This document shows positions 1 through 7,202 of a DNA stretch of 14,774 nt, piece by piece (position 1 is the stretch's first letter; each line of letters opens with the position of its first letter). The stretch is taken from the NCBI GenBank assembly GCA_023437255.1, contig JAEZGR010000063.1:1-14774 (forward strand). The letters run 5' to 3'. Under the pieces are notes generated by a model that was not told the origin of the DNA, did no database searches, and worked only from the letters and a program-made list of their open reading frames with translations. The stretch comes from Pseudomonadota bacterium (GTDB lineage Bacteria > Pseudomonadota > Gammaproteobacteria > Burkholderiales > Burkholderiaceae_B). Position numbers and translations under genes: made by a program.

Positions 1-22
1 CCCCAACCAACCATCACAGAGC

Positions 23-53
23 AGGAGGGCGCCGCATCGGCGCCCTCCTTATC
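23..53 (+). terminator. Intrinsic terminator of an off-window upstream gene
   Basis: A 12-bp perfect inverted repeat (AGGAGGGCGCCG at 23-34, CGGCGCCCTCCT at 38-49) surrounds a 3-base loop and is followed on the plus strand by a T-rich stretch, TATCTTT. The tail is on the plus side only, so it most likely ends a plus-strand gene left of the window. Read from the minus strand the same hairpin lies about 40 nt past the ferritin-like gene that ends at 87, but without a T-tract, so it could at most act as a weak bidirectional stop. Confidence 0.75.
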
Positions 54-86
54 TTTGTCGCACCGCGGCGCGACACACCTTCAGCT

Positions 87-599
87 TCAGTGCTCGGCGG
101 TCGTGTGTGGGGTTTCGTCGCGGATCAGGAACTGCCGAACGGTATGAGGCAGGCGCTCCGCGAGCCAGGCGGCCATGGCCTCTTCCTGCTGCAGAATGTC
201 TTCACATACGCGCTTGGTTTCAGCATCGCCGCAGACTTCTGCGGCAGCAATGAGTGCACGATAGCTCGCGATTTCCATATGTTCGAAGGCGTAGCTTGCC
301 ATGCTCGCTTTGACCACCTCGTCCGAGACGAACATACCACTCATGCCTTGGCCCAGCGCCATCATCTTGGCGGCGACATCTTTCAGGGTCGAGGTGTCGC
401 CACCCAGCCGCTGGATGCAGCCGCGCACCTGCTCTGCCTGATGACGCGTTTCCTGGATATGCTGCTCAATGCGAGCGCGAAGCTCCGGATAGTTTTCCAG
501 CCGTTCGGCCGTGGTCGTCAGCATCTTTTCCGCCTGTTCTTCCATGGCATGTGCGTCACGCAGCCAATCAAGGAGGTTGTCCTGTGCTCGGGTCGTCAT
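87..599 (-). CDS. YciE/YciF-type (DUF892) ferritin-like protein
   Basis: The product is a 170-residue all-helical cytoplasmic protein of the DUF892 (YciE/YciF) ferritin-like family. These are small four-helix-bundle proteins linked to stress response that bind a dimetal centre; their reaction is not established. Plausible metal ligands fall in the expected order: E20 in helix 1, E50-T-R-H53 (ExxH) in helix 2, E106/E109 in helix 3 and E139/E140 in helix 4. The length matches the family. I place the start at 599 rather than at the ATG at 611, because GAGGA at 605-609 lies five bases from the 599 ATG and overlaps the upstream ATG. It is the last of three ferritin-like genes on this strand, 91 bases after the middle one, so it may be co-transcribed. 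The family call is firm; the function is not. Confidence 0.85.
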   Translation of the reverse strand: MTTRAQDNLLDWLRDAHAMEEQAEKMLTTTAERLENYPELRARIEQHIQETRHQAEQVRGCIQRLGGDTSTLKDVAAKMMALGQGMSGMFVSDEVVKASMASYAFEHMEIASYRALIAAAEVCGDAETKRVCEDILQQEEAMAAWLAERLPHTVRQFLIRDETPHTTAEH

Positions 600-604
600 G
601 ATAA

Positions 605-609
605 TCCTC
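605..609 (-). promoter_or_regulatory. Ribosome binding site that decides the DUF892 gene start
   Basis: On the minus strand GAGGA precedes the ATG at 599 by five bases. The alternative in-frame ATG at 611 overlaps this motif and has no Shine-Dalgarno sequence of its own, so 599 is preferred. Confidence 0.7.
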
Positions 610-652
610 ATTCAGTCGTTGTAAATGCGGCGCCGGGGGCACCATAGGTGTG

Positions 653-688
653 CGGCGGTGCGCCCACGAAGTGGGCTGACGGCCGCCG
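653..688 (-). other. Intergenic hairpin between two ferritin-like genes
   Basis: Just past the stop codon of the middle ferritin-like gene there is a two-part stem. The inner part is a perfect 6-bp repeat, GCCCAC (662-667) and GTGGGC (671-676), with a 3-base loop. The outer part is CGGCGG (653-658) with CCGCCG (683-688), separated from the inner stem by an asymmetric internal loop. No T-tract follows on the minus strand, so it does not look like a classic terminator. It could instead stabilise the 3' end of the upstream message or lower readthrough into the DUF892 gene. This is inference from base pairing only. Confidence 0.35.
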
Positions 689-690
689 GA

Positions 691-1419
691 TCAGGTGGCT
701 TCTTCCATCACCATCTTGCGCAGCCACTGTTTGATCATCGTCTCGTGCTCCTGCTCAGAGGCGAGCGCCTTCTGGAACGGAGCGATCAGCTCATCGTGAC
801 CGCCCTGCTCAGCCAGCTCAATCAGCAGTTCCCAACAGGCGTTGTCCGTCAATTCGACCGACAGCAAAGCCTGGAGACATTGCGCAAGCGTGGTGCGGGG
901 ATCCGTGATCACCTGAATCATGCCCAGCGAAGCCACGCCACTCACGTCGGCGCAGGGTGTCTGGGCGGTGGGGTCGCCACCCATGTCGGCAATCACTCCG
1001 CTCAGCATCTGGAAATGCTGGAATTCCTCTTCGCAGATGTGATCCAGATCCGCCAGCAGGGCGGCCTGTTCGGGGTGCGGGGTCACCTTCACCTTCGAGA
1101 TCATGGCCTGGTAGAGCCGCACGCCGCTGCGCTCATAGGCAGCCCGCTCGCCCAATTTGTCGAAGAGCACTTCAGGGTTCTTGCCCTTCAATTTGCCAAC
1201 GACCGTTTCGGTCACTCCCTTGCCCGTGGCGGGAACCGGTACGGAGCCGACCCGCAGCGCCTCTTCGACATAGAGTCCACGCAGGGCGGCGATGTCTTCT
1301 TCACTCCCGTTTTTGGGGTGGGGCGGATTTTGCTCAGCGTATTGCACCTGCTGCGCGCCCTGCTTGGGCGCCATCTGCATGCCCGTCCTGTTCATCCCGA
1401 CTTTCGTTTGGTTTTCCAT
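691..1419 (-). CDS. Rubrerythrin-like ferritin-superfamily protein
   Basis: The product is a 242-residue soluble protein with an unstructured, Gln/Pro-rich N-terminus (about 1-40) and then a four-helix bundle. The ligand pattern is that of a di-iron ferritin or rubrerythrin: E96 in the first bundle helix, E132-F-Q-H135 (ExxH), E189 and/or E197 in the third helix, and E222-Q-E-H225 (ExxH) in the fourth. Rubrerythrins and relatives act in peroxide detoxification or iron handling, but no rubredoxin-type Cys4 site is present here, so redox partner and reaction are unknown. The start is well supported: GAGGAG at 1425-1430 lies five bases upstream of the ATG. That site lies inside the last codons of the preceding gene, whose stop is one base away, so the two are almost certainly translationally coupled. 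The fold call is good; the function is undetermined. Confidence 0.8.
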   Translation of the reverse strand: MENQTKVGMNRTGMQMAPKQGAQQVQYAEQNPPHPKNGSEEDIAALRGLYVEEALRVGSVPVPATGKGVTETVVGKLKGKNPEVLFDKLGERAAYERSGVRLYQAMISKVKVTPHPEQAALLADLDHICEEEFQHFQMLSGVIADMGGDPTAQTPCADVSGVASLGMIQVITDPRTTLAQCLQALLSVELTDNACWELLIELAEQGGHDELIAPFQKALASEQEHETMIKQWLRKMVMEEAT

Positions 1420-1420
1420 T

Positions 1421-2608
1421 TCAGCTCCTCTTGTCCGATGCAGTCGCGCGACGGCTCAGTTCCGTTGCGGGTGACCATTGATAGCCTGCCGAGACCGTAT
1501 TGGTCGGCGAGCCATCTGCATTGAGCATGGCGCGCTGTTCCAGTGAAAGTTCGCTTTCCTGTTCAAGCGGAACAAACTCGGTCCCGTTCGCGCGCAGCGA
1601 CACCTCGGTCTCGAGCACCTTGCGCACGAAGTCTCGCTGCGGCGCGAACTCCAGGGGAGCAGGCGCCACATTGCCGAGCACCTCTTCGGGGTCACGGCGC
1701 TCGTACTTCTTGAACAGCTCGGTCACCACGCTCAGATGTCCCAGTTCATAGTCGAGGAAGCGCTCCCAGATCGCCTTGATACGCGGGTTGGTTTCGGACT
1801 CCACACAGCTGTGATAGGTGTAGACCTCGGTCGCTTCGTGAATGAGCATCTTCTCCAGAATCGACTCATCCGGGTCCTGTAGAGAACCATACTGCGTGAC
1901 GTGCTGTTCCTCGATCGAGGCAATTTCGGCGTAGAGCAGCCGTGCGACGGGGTCGGCAAAAAGTGGCCCGATGTTCATGTAGTAGTCGTGCGTCTGGTAT
2001 TCGGCCGCCGTGATCAGCGTCGAATGCATCTTCGTGAGAATATGGGCTTCATTGCGCTCGTAGGGATTGCGCAGGTCGTCGTGGGGATGCCGATGCTCAT
2101 CAATCGTGGCGCGGCCGGGCACGATATCGGTGTAGCCCTGCAGAATATTGTTCGAGTCTTTCCCTTCCAGGCGATCCAGCATGGCGCTGTAGCGGTACAG
2201 GTGGTCAAAGTCCTCCAGCAGGCCGAACCGATAGGTCTGCGCCTGGTAGGGGTCCGGCTCCGCCTGGGCCACTGCAGCCGTCACCTCGATGGCGACCTGC
2301 TCATAGGCAATCGTGGTTTCAAGGGGTGAGTGGTCTGCAGAAAGCAGCCAATTCACCATGGTGGCCTGGTGTTGTTCGACGCGACGAATCCGCGCCAACG
2401 GCTCGCGCAGGTCGCGGTTGAAGCGTGCGGCAATATGCTTCAGACGCAATGCGTCGAGTTCCAGACCGTTGAGCAGGATGATGCGGATGCGTGTGAACGC
2501 GTCGTCATCGAGCTTGCTGATCGGCTGACCAACCATGTCACGCCATGAGAATCGCTGCCGATCCAATGGCGTGCCGCGGCTGCCCCACAAATTGCTCATT
2601 GAACTCAT
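1421..2608 (-). CDS. Large ferritin-like protein with two helical-bundle regions
   Basis: The product is a 395-residue soluble, helix-rich protein of the ferritin-like superfamily. The C-terminal bundle (about 190-305) carries a full di-iron set: E203, E233-E-Q-H236 (ExxH), E258/E261 and E288-L-G-H291 (ExxH). The N-terminal part (about 40-145) repeats the helical pattern with a weaker set, namely E50, E78 near H80, E103/E108 and E132-D-F-D-H136, so it looks like a diverged or degraded second bundle. A tail of about 90 residues with no recognisable domain follows. I chose the ATG at 2608 because GGAG (2615-2618) precedes it by six bases; upstream in-frame ATGs at 2620 and 2704 lack such a site. 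It is the first gene of the minus-strand cluster, and its stop is one base from the next start. No enzyme activity can be assigned. Confidence 0.75.
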   Translation of the reverse strand: MSSMSNLWGSRGTPLDRQRFSWRDMVGQPISKLDDDAFTRIRIILLNGLELDALRLKHIAARFNRDLREPLARIRRVEQHQATMVNWLLSADHSPLETTIAYEQVAIEVTAAVAQAEPDPYQAQTYRFGLLEDFDHLYRYSAMLDRLEGKDSNNILQGYTDIVPGRATIDEHRHPHDDLRNPYERNEAHILTKMHSTLITAAEYQTHDYYMNIGPLFADPVARLLYAEIASIEEQHVTQYGSLQDPDESILEKMLIHEATEVYTYHSCVESETNPRIKAIWERFLDYELGHLSVVTELFKKYERRDPEEVLGNVAPAPLEFAPQRDFVRKVLETEVSLRANGTEFVPLEQESELSLEQRAMLNADGSPTNTVSAGYQWSPATELSRRATASDKRS

Positions 2609-2614
2609 CGTGAT

Positions 2615-2618
2615 CTCC
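2615..2618 (-). promoter_or_regulatory. Ribosome binding site that decides the large ferritin-like start
   Basis: GGAG on the minus strand is six bases before the ATG at 2608. It lies within the first two codons of the alternative ATG at 2620, which makes 2608 the better start; the ATG at 2599 is too far away. Confidence 0.6.
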
Positions 2619-2668
2619 ATTGATATTCCGTCGCAACACCGGCTGGTGCGCTTTACGGGCATGGCCTT

Positions 2669-2685
2669 CGAATCAGCATGATTCG
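2669..2685. promoter_or_regulatory. Perfect 17-bp dyad, candidate operator
   Basis: CGAATCA (2669-2675) and TGATTCG (2679-2685) form a perfect 7-3-7 inverted repeat in the 233-bp gap between the divergent ferritin-like cluster and yjdM. It lies about 60 bases upstream of the ferritin-like start and about 155 bases upstream of yjdM. Size and position suit a dimeric repressor or activator controlling the minus-strand operon. No regulator is encoded next to it, and I do not recognise the motif as a named box. Confidence 0.4.
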
Positions 2686-2752
2686 TTCCCTGCCAATGGC
2701 TCACGTGGCAGGCATCGCGATAGATCAGGTCAACTGCAGGCGACGGACGTCA

Positions 2753-2781
2753 AGGCAAGGGCAAAAGCCCAGGGCTATACT
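2753..2781 (+). promoter_or_regulatory. Possible yjdM promoter
   Basis: TATACT at 2776-2781 matches the -10 consensus at five of six positions and would start a leader of roughly 55 bases before yjdM. No good -35 hexamer lies 16-18 bases upstream, so this is a weak call that would need an activator or another explanation. Confidence 0.3.
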
Positions 2782-2830
2782 CCTCGGTTTCCTGTGGCCC
2801 CCTCGCGTGACGGGCCACATTCATGCTTTG

Positions 2831-2838
2831 AAGGAGGT
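2831..2838 (+). promoter_or_regulatory. Near-ideal Shine-Dalgarno of yjdM
   Basis: AAGGAGGT is fully complementary to the anti-Shine-Dalgarno sequence of 16S rRNA and ends three bases before the ATG at 2842. It fixes that ATG as the start and rules out the open frame that extends upstream to 2620. Confidence 0.85.
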
Positions 2839-2841
2839 GTC

Positions 2842-3183
2842 ATGCACACGTTGCCCCCTTGTCCAAAATGCCAGTCCGAGTACACCTACGAAGATGGCCC
2901 CCTCTTCGTCTGCCCGGAGTGCGCGCACGAGTGGTCGGCGCAGGAAGCAGAGGCACCTGCCGCCCAGGAGCGGGTCTGGAAAGACTCGGCCGGCAATATT
3001 CTCAACGACGGCGACACGGTCACTGTCATCAAGGATCTCAAGCTCAAGGGCTCCGGTGGCGTCGTGAAGATCGGCACGAAAGTGCGCAACATCCGCCTGG
3101 TCGACGCCGACCACGACATCGACTGCAAGATCGACGGCTTCGGCCCCATGAGTCTGAAATCGGAGTTCGTCAGGAAGGCGTGA
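2842..3183 (+). CDS. yjdM: YjdM (PhnA-type) zinc-ribbon protein
   Basis: The product is a 113-residue cytoplasmic protein, close in length and sequence to E. coli YjdM (formerly PhnA). An N-terminal zinc ribbon is formed by C7-P-K-C10 and C24-P-E-C27. It is followed by an acidic linker (about 33-45) and a small beta domain with the conserved stretches [21 protein letters not shown] and CKIDGFGPM. Despite the old name, the E. coli protein is not established as a phosphonoacetate hydrolase and its function is uncertain. The start is fixed by a consensus ribosome binding site. It is transcribed divergently from the ferritin-like cluster and stands as a single gene, with about 70 bases before the next coding region and no clear terminator between. 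Identity is near certain; role unknown. Confidence 0.95.
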   Translation: MHTLPPCPKCQSEYTYEDGPLFVCPECAHEWSAQEAEAPAAQERVWKDSAGNILNDGDTVTVIKDLKLKGSGGVVKIGTKVRNIRLVDADHDIDCKIDGFGPMSLKSEFVRKA

Positions 3184-3252
3184 GCAATGGCCCGACCGCC
3201 CGGGCACGCATGGCGTCCATGAACTCTCTCTGAGCAAAGCACATCCAGCATC

Positions 3253-4464
3253 GTGTCTTCGAACGATTCCGCGCATGATCTTCGCGCCGCCTTCACACTT
3301 GTCGCCATCGGTGTATGCGCCGCGCTTCATATCTGGAAACTGCCGCCAGCCCTGCCCGCGCTGCAGGCGCAGCTCGGGCTGAACCTCGTTCAGTCGGGCT
3401 TCATGCTGTCGATCGTGCAGATCGGCGGCATGATTCTCGGGCTGCCCATCGGGCTTGCGGCCGAGCGTATCGGGCTCAGGCGCTGTGTGCTCGTTGGCCT
3501 GGCCATATTGGTGGCCGCTTCGGCGGCGGGCACGCGATTCGACACCACGGCCATGATCATGCTGTGCCGAGGAATCGAAGGTTGCGGATTCCTCATGGTG
3601 GCGATGCCCGTGCCCGCCCTGCTGCGCCGACTCGTGCCCCCGGCAGCCCTGAGCCGCGTCATGTCGCTGTGGAGCTGCTACATGCCATTCGGCACAGTGC
3701 TCATTCTGATGTTTGGGGCCTGGGTGCTCAGCGTTTCCAGCTGGCAATCGCTCTGGTTCCTGCTTGCCATGCTCACCCTGGCCATGCTGCTGCTGGGCTG
3801 GTGGTTCGTGCCGCCAGACGCGACTGCGTCGGCGGGCGCAGCCAACACGAGTTTGCAGGGCAAGACCTCCGTGCCACAGATGGTGCGCCTCACGCTGGGC
3901 TCCAGGGGCGTATGGCTGGTGGCACTCACATTCGGCGCCTATTCCGCCCAATGGATCTCGGTCATTGGCTTTCTGCCCACCGTCTACGCCGCCGCCGGCA
4001 TATCCGGCAAAGTGGCAGGTATGCTCACCGGCGTAGTTGCCGGCGCCAACATTCTGGGCAATCTCGCAGCCGGCCAGCTTCTGCACCGCCGCGTGGCGCC
4101 ACAACGCCTGATCGTGTTTGGTTTTCTCACCATGATCGTTTGCGCATGGCTGGCGTTCGGCACCGCCCTCCCCGCCAGTGCTCAATACGCCGCCGTGGTC
4201 ACACTGTCTGCGGTGGGCGGGCTGATTCCGGCCACCCTGTTTGTGCAGGCGATTGCCGTGGCGCCTACTCCGCAGACCACCACCACCACGATCGGCTGGC
4301 TGCAGCAGTGCTCCTCACTGGGCCAGTTCGTGGGGCCACCCGTCGTCGCCTGGGTGGTCAATCTCACGGGAGGGTGGCAATCAACCTGGCTGGCCACCGG
4401 GGCCTTCGCCCTGACGGGCATCGGCCTGGCCCTCGCGCTGGCCCGTACCCGGCACTCAAGCTGA
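3253..4464 (+). CDS. MFS transporter, possibly CynX/NimT-like
   Basis: The product is a 403-residue integral inner-membrane protein of the major facilitator superfamily with about 12 hydrophobic segments. The loop between segments 2 and 3 has a motif-A-like sequence, GLAAERIGLRRC, at about 67-78. A hydrophilic break near 187-205 separates the two six-helix halves, and a run of five threonines occurs near residue 340. The overall look (short N-terminus, WKLPPALPAL, the GWLQQCSSLGQF segment) recalls the CynX/NimT type of anion or small-molecule permease, but the substrate cannot be read from sequence. The start is GTG at 3253, since an in-frame stop lies at 3220; there is no clear Shine-Dalgarno sequence, so the exact start is uncertain. 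It lies 69 bases upstream of a zinc alcohol dehydrogenase on the same strand and may be co-expressed with it. Confidence 0.85.
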   Translation: MSSNDSAHDLRAAFTLVAIGVCAALHIWKLPPALPALQAQLGLNLVQSGFMLSIVQIGGMILGLPIGLAAERIGLRRCVLVGLAILVAASAAGTRFDTTAMIMLCRGIEGCGFLMVAMPVPALLRRLVPPAALSRVMSLWSCYMPFGTVLILMFGAWVLSVSSWQSLWFLLAMLTLAMLLLGWWFVPPDATASAGAANTSLQGKTSVPQMVRLTLGSRGVWLVALTFGAYSAQWISVIGFLPTVYAAAGISGKVAGMLTGVVAGANILGNLAAGQLLHRRVAPQRLIVFGFLTMIVCAWLAFGTALPASAQYAAVVTLSAVGGLIPATLFVQAIAVAPTPQTTTTTIGWLQQCSSLGQFVGPPVVAWVVNLTGGWQSTWLATGAFALTGIGLALALARTRHSS

Positions 4465-4533
4465 AGTATGCTTTTGTCTCCGCCGGCGCTGTTCCCCTGA
4501 CGCCGGCCACTACAAGAATGAACAGGAGACAAC

Positions 4534-5667
4534 ATGAAGGTACGCGCCGCTGTCCTGCGTGAAATGGGAATCGAGGGCCCCTATGCCCATAGCCGCCCGG
4601 TCACCATCACTGAGGTCGAGCTCGATCCGCCCGGTCCGGGAGAAGTGCTCGTACGCATTCATGTGGCCGGGCTCTGTCATTCAGATCTGTCGGTCGTGAA
4701 CGGCGACCGGCCCCGCGCCTTGCCCATCGTGCTGGGCCACGAATCATCGGCCGAAGTCGTCGAAACGGGCGCAGGCGTCACCGATCTGCGCAGTGGCGAT
4801 CATGTCGTGATGGTGTTCGTGCCGAGCTGCGGCCACTGCTTCCCCTGCATGCGCGGGCGGCCTGCGCTGTGCGAACCAGGCGCCTCGGCAAACGCGCAGG
4901 GCACCCTGCTTTCCGGGCAGCGCCGGCTGAGGCTTGGCGATGACCTCCTCAACCACGCAACCGGCGTTTCGTGCTTTGCCGAATATGCGGTGGTGTCGCG
5001 CCGCTCCTGCGTGAAGGTGGAAGCAGACCTCAGCCATCGCGAAGCCGCCCTCTTTGGTTGCGCGGTGCTCACCGGCGCTGGCGCCGTCATCAACAGAGCA
5101 CACATGCGCGCCGGCGACACGGCAGCTGTCGTGGGGCTGGGCGGCGTGGGGCTCAGCGCGCTGCTGGCCGCTGCGGCCGCAGGGGCGCGCCGGCTGGTGG
5201 CGGTCGATCTTTCTGAAGAGAAACTGCAGCTGGCACGCGAACTGGGTGCCACCCACATCGTGAATCCGCGCAACGTCAGCTCCGACGCCGAACTCCTCGA
5301 GGCGGCAGGCGGACCCGTGGATTTCGGATTCGACATGGCGGGCAGTGTCCCGGCTTTCGAAACGGCCTGGAAGCTCACAGGCCGCGGCGGCACGACCATC
5401 ACCTCAGGTCTGCCCCATCCGTCTGCGCGCTTCCAGCTGCCGCTCACCCAACTGGTGGGAGAAGAACGCGAGGTGAAGGGCAGCTACCTGGGCTCAGGCG
5501 CGCCCGCGGTCGATATCGCCCGGTACATTGATCTGTACAAGGCGGGGCGGCTGCCGGTGAACCGTCTGCTGGGCAAGACGTTCACGCTCGATGAGATCAA
5601 CGAGGGATTCGACCACCTGGCATCGGGAAGCAGTCTGCGCGACGCCATTCTGATGCAGCCTACTTGA
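4534..5667 (+). CDS. Zinc-dependent alcohol dehydrogenase (MDR family)
   Basis: The product is a 377-residue soluble enzyme of the zinc-containing medium-chain dehydrogenase family, oxidising an alcohol or reducing an aldehyde with NAD(H). All expected residues are visible. The catalytic zinc ligands are C48 (in GLCHSD), H69-E70 and C176. The structural zinc ligands are C99, C102, C105 and C113. The dinucleotide-binding motif GLGGVG is at 201-206, followed by D225, which favours NAD over NADP. The arrangement resembles class III-type and related bacterial alcohol dehydrogenases, but the substrate is unknown. AGGAG five bases before the ATG supports the start. It follows an MFS permease, and its last 8 bases overlap the end of a convergent gene. 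Family and activity class are firm; the physiological alcohol is not. Confidence 0.92.
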   Translation: MKVRAAVLREMGIEGPYAHSRPVTITEVELDPPGPGEVLVRIHVAGLCHSDLSVVNGDRPRALPIVLGHESSAEVVETGAGVTDLRSGDHVVMVFVPSCGHCFPCMRGRPALCEPGASANAQGTLLSGQRRLRLGDDLLNHATGVSCFAEYAVVSRRSCVKVEADLSHREAALFGCAVLTGAGAVINRAHMRAGDTAAVVGLGGVGLSALLAAAAAGARRLVAVDLSEEKLQLARELGATHIVNPRNVSSDAELLEAAGGPVDFGFDMAGSVPAFETAWKLTGRGGTTITSGLPHPSARFQLPLTQLVGEEREVKGSYLGSGAPAVDIARYIDLYKAGRLPVNRLLGKTFTLDEINEGFDHLASGSSLRDAILMQPT

Positions 5668-6211
5668 TGGGCTTCACATCTTTGCAGTCGGCACCCAACC
5701 ATTTGGCCTCATGGGTCATGTCAAAGGCCAGTTGCTGGCCTTTGTAGGCGCCCTGCACGCTCATGTCGCTCGTGAAGCTGCGCGCCGTGGCATTCGATAC
5801 AGTGCCCTGACCCGACCATGTTCCCTGCGGATTCGTGCACACGAATGCGAATTGGCCGCTATTGCCCGTTTCCTTCCAGTCGAGCTGGCTGCATTCAATG
5901 CCATGTTCCGCGAGCTGCGGCTTGATGTCGCTGCGGGCCATCTCGGGGGTCAGGCACTGGCGTATGACGGTGGGCAGGGTGATGTCGCTGCCACCCATCA
6001 GCTGCTGCATTTGCCTGCGACGGTTTTCCGGCAACCCCTTCAGTGTCTGTTCCAGGCTCAGCGCCATGGCTGCCAGCCGAGTGCCGTCGACGAGTTTCAA
6101 TTCCCACAAACCCGGCTCGCGATTCGCCAAGGGCGTCTGCGCAGCCGTCGGCTCGATGAAAACCAGGAACGGCACCGCCGCCACACACGCTACAAACAAA
6201 GCACGACGCAC
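5660..6211 (-). CDS. Secreted DUF3617-like protein
   Basis: The product is a 183-residue protein with a clear signal peptide (positively charged MRR start, hydrophobic core, probable cleavage after about residue 24 in PTAA-QTP), so it is probably periplasmic. The mature part starts with an EPGLWEL motif and contains several cysteines (near IRQCL, IECSQLDW, FVCTNP and ADCKDV) that could pair as disulphides. This fits the DUF3617 family of small periplasmic proteins, whose function is unknown. The start codon is GTG at 6211, with GGAG seven bases upstream on the minus strand. Its stop lies inside the end of the convergent alcohol dehydrogenase gene, giving an 8-bp antisense overlap. It lies 25 bases from the next minus-strand gene and may share its transcript. 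Confidence 0.75.
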   Translation of the reverse strand: MRRALFVACVAAVPFLVFIEPTAAQTPLANREPGLWELKLVDGTRLAAMALSLEQTLKGLPENRRRQMQQLMGGSDITLPTVIRQCLTPEMARSDIKPQLAEHGIECSQLDWKETGNSGQFAFVCTNPQGTWSGQGTVSNATARSFTSDMSVQGAYKGQQLAFDMTHEAKWLGADCKDVKPIK

Positions 6212-6236
6212 AATAGTTCTCCGAATCGGCCATCAA

Positions 6237-7178
6237 TCATCGCCGCAGAGGGTCCACGGCGACATCCTTCGCAGCAGTTAGCATACCCGGCTGCCCCCGT
6301 TGCTCAATATCATTCTCTGAAACCCTGCCCGCTCTGGAGCCCTGCTCGTTGGCATAAACCCAGGTGAATTCGGCACCCAGCAGAAACACCTGTGCAGCGT
6401 AATAAACCCACAGCAAGACGATCACGAGCGAACCTGCGGCTGCGTAAGACGACGCTACGGCGCTCTTGCCCACATAAAGGCCAATCACCAGTTTGCCCAG
6501 CTCGAACAGCAGTGCGGTCACGAAAGCACCGGTCCAGACATCCTTCCAGGCCACGTCTGCCTGCGGCATGAACTTGAAGATCATTGCAAACAGCACCGTC
6601 AGAATGCCGAAGGACACCAGCGTGTTCAGGATCTGCAGGATCAGCTCCCAGCCCGGCAGCAACGCGCCCGCCCAACTTCCCAACGCGGAAAGCACCGTGC
6701 TGACGACCAGCGATACGAGCAGAAGGAAGGCCAATGACAGAACCAGGCCGAACGACAACAGTCGTGCGCGCACCAGTTTCCAGATACCGGTTGTCTTCTC
6801 GCGGGCGGGAACCTTCCAGATCCGGTCCAGCGCGCTCTGCAACTCGGCAAAAACGCGAGTGGCACCGATAAGCAAGAATGTCACGCTCACGATGGTGGCC
6901 ACCATGCCCTGCTGCGGCTCATTCGCCCCGCTCTGCACCACCGCTTCAACGGCCTGGGCCCCGCTCTCACCCACCATGGTCGAGACCTGCCGCATCAGCT
7001 CACCGCGAACCGCCTCTTCGCCCCAGAAGAAGCCGGCGACACCGATCACGATCAGCATGAGCGGCGCCAGAGAAAACACCGTGTAAAAGGCAATGGCGGC
7101 GCCTATGCTGGAGGCGTAGTCGTCCATCCATGCCTGCACCGACTTGCGGGCCAGCCGGAAGAAGCGCTTGATCTGCAT
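6237..7178 (-). CDS. YihY/BrkB-family inner membrane protein
   Basis: The product is a 313-residue inner-membrane protein with about six hydrophobic segments (roughly 27-52, 93-110, 140-170, 178-203, 215-237 and 248-275). It has the family signatures: SIGAAIAFYTVFSLAPL at the first segment, ATRVFAELQSALDRIW in the middle and the SYAAAGSLVIVLLWVYYAAQ block near the end, followed by LGAEFTW. The family was once called ribonuclease BN by mistake, and BrkB was tied to serum resistance in Bordetella; its molecular role is not known, and transport is one proposal. The ATG at 7178 follows CAGGAGG on the minus strand; the longer open frame reaching 7406 runs into the neighbouring gene and is rejected. 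It lies downstream of a Bcr/CflA-type efflux gene and upstream of the DUF3617 gene. Confidence 0.92.
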   Translation of the reverse strand: MQIKRFFRLARKSVQAWMDDYASSIGAAIAFYTVFSLAPLMLIVIGVAGFFWGEEAVRGELMRQVSTMVGESGAQAVEAVVQSGANEPQQGMVATIVSVTFLLIGATRVFAELQSALDRIWKVPAREKTTGIWKLVRARLLSFGLVLSLAFLLLVSLVVSTVLSALGSWAGALLPGWELILQILNTLVSFGILTVLFAMIFKFMPQADVAWKDVWTGAFVTALLFELGKLVIGLYVGKSAVASSYAAAGSLVIVLLWVYYAAQVFLLGAEFTWVYANEQGSRAGRVSENDIEQRGQPGMLTAAKDVAVDPLRR

Positions 7179-7202
7179 CGACGATGCCTCCTGAGGTACG
7201 AG

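Noticed and set aside
2620-2841. N-terminal extension of yjdM in an open frame reaching back to 2620
   Set aside because: The consensus ribosome binding site at 2831-2838, the length of known YjdM proteins and the CPKC start all place the start at 2842.
3209-3221. CATGG-CGT-CCATG repeat after yjdM as a terminator
   Set aside because: The stem is only five base pairs and no T-tract follows.
2821-4185. Long open frame of 454 codons on the minus strand
   Set aside because: It lies antisense to yjdM and the MFS gene, has a His/Gln/Gly-rich low-complexity composition typical of a GC-rich shadow frame, and shows no domain.
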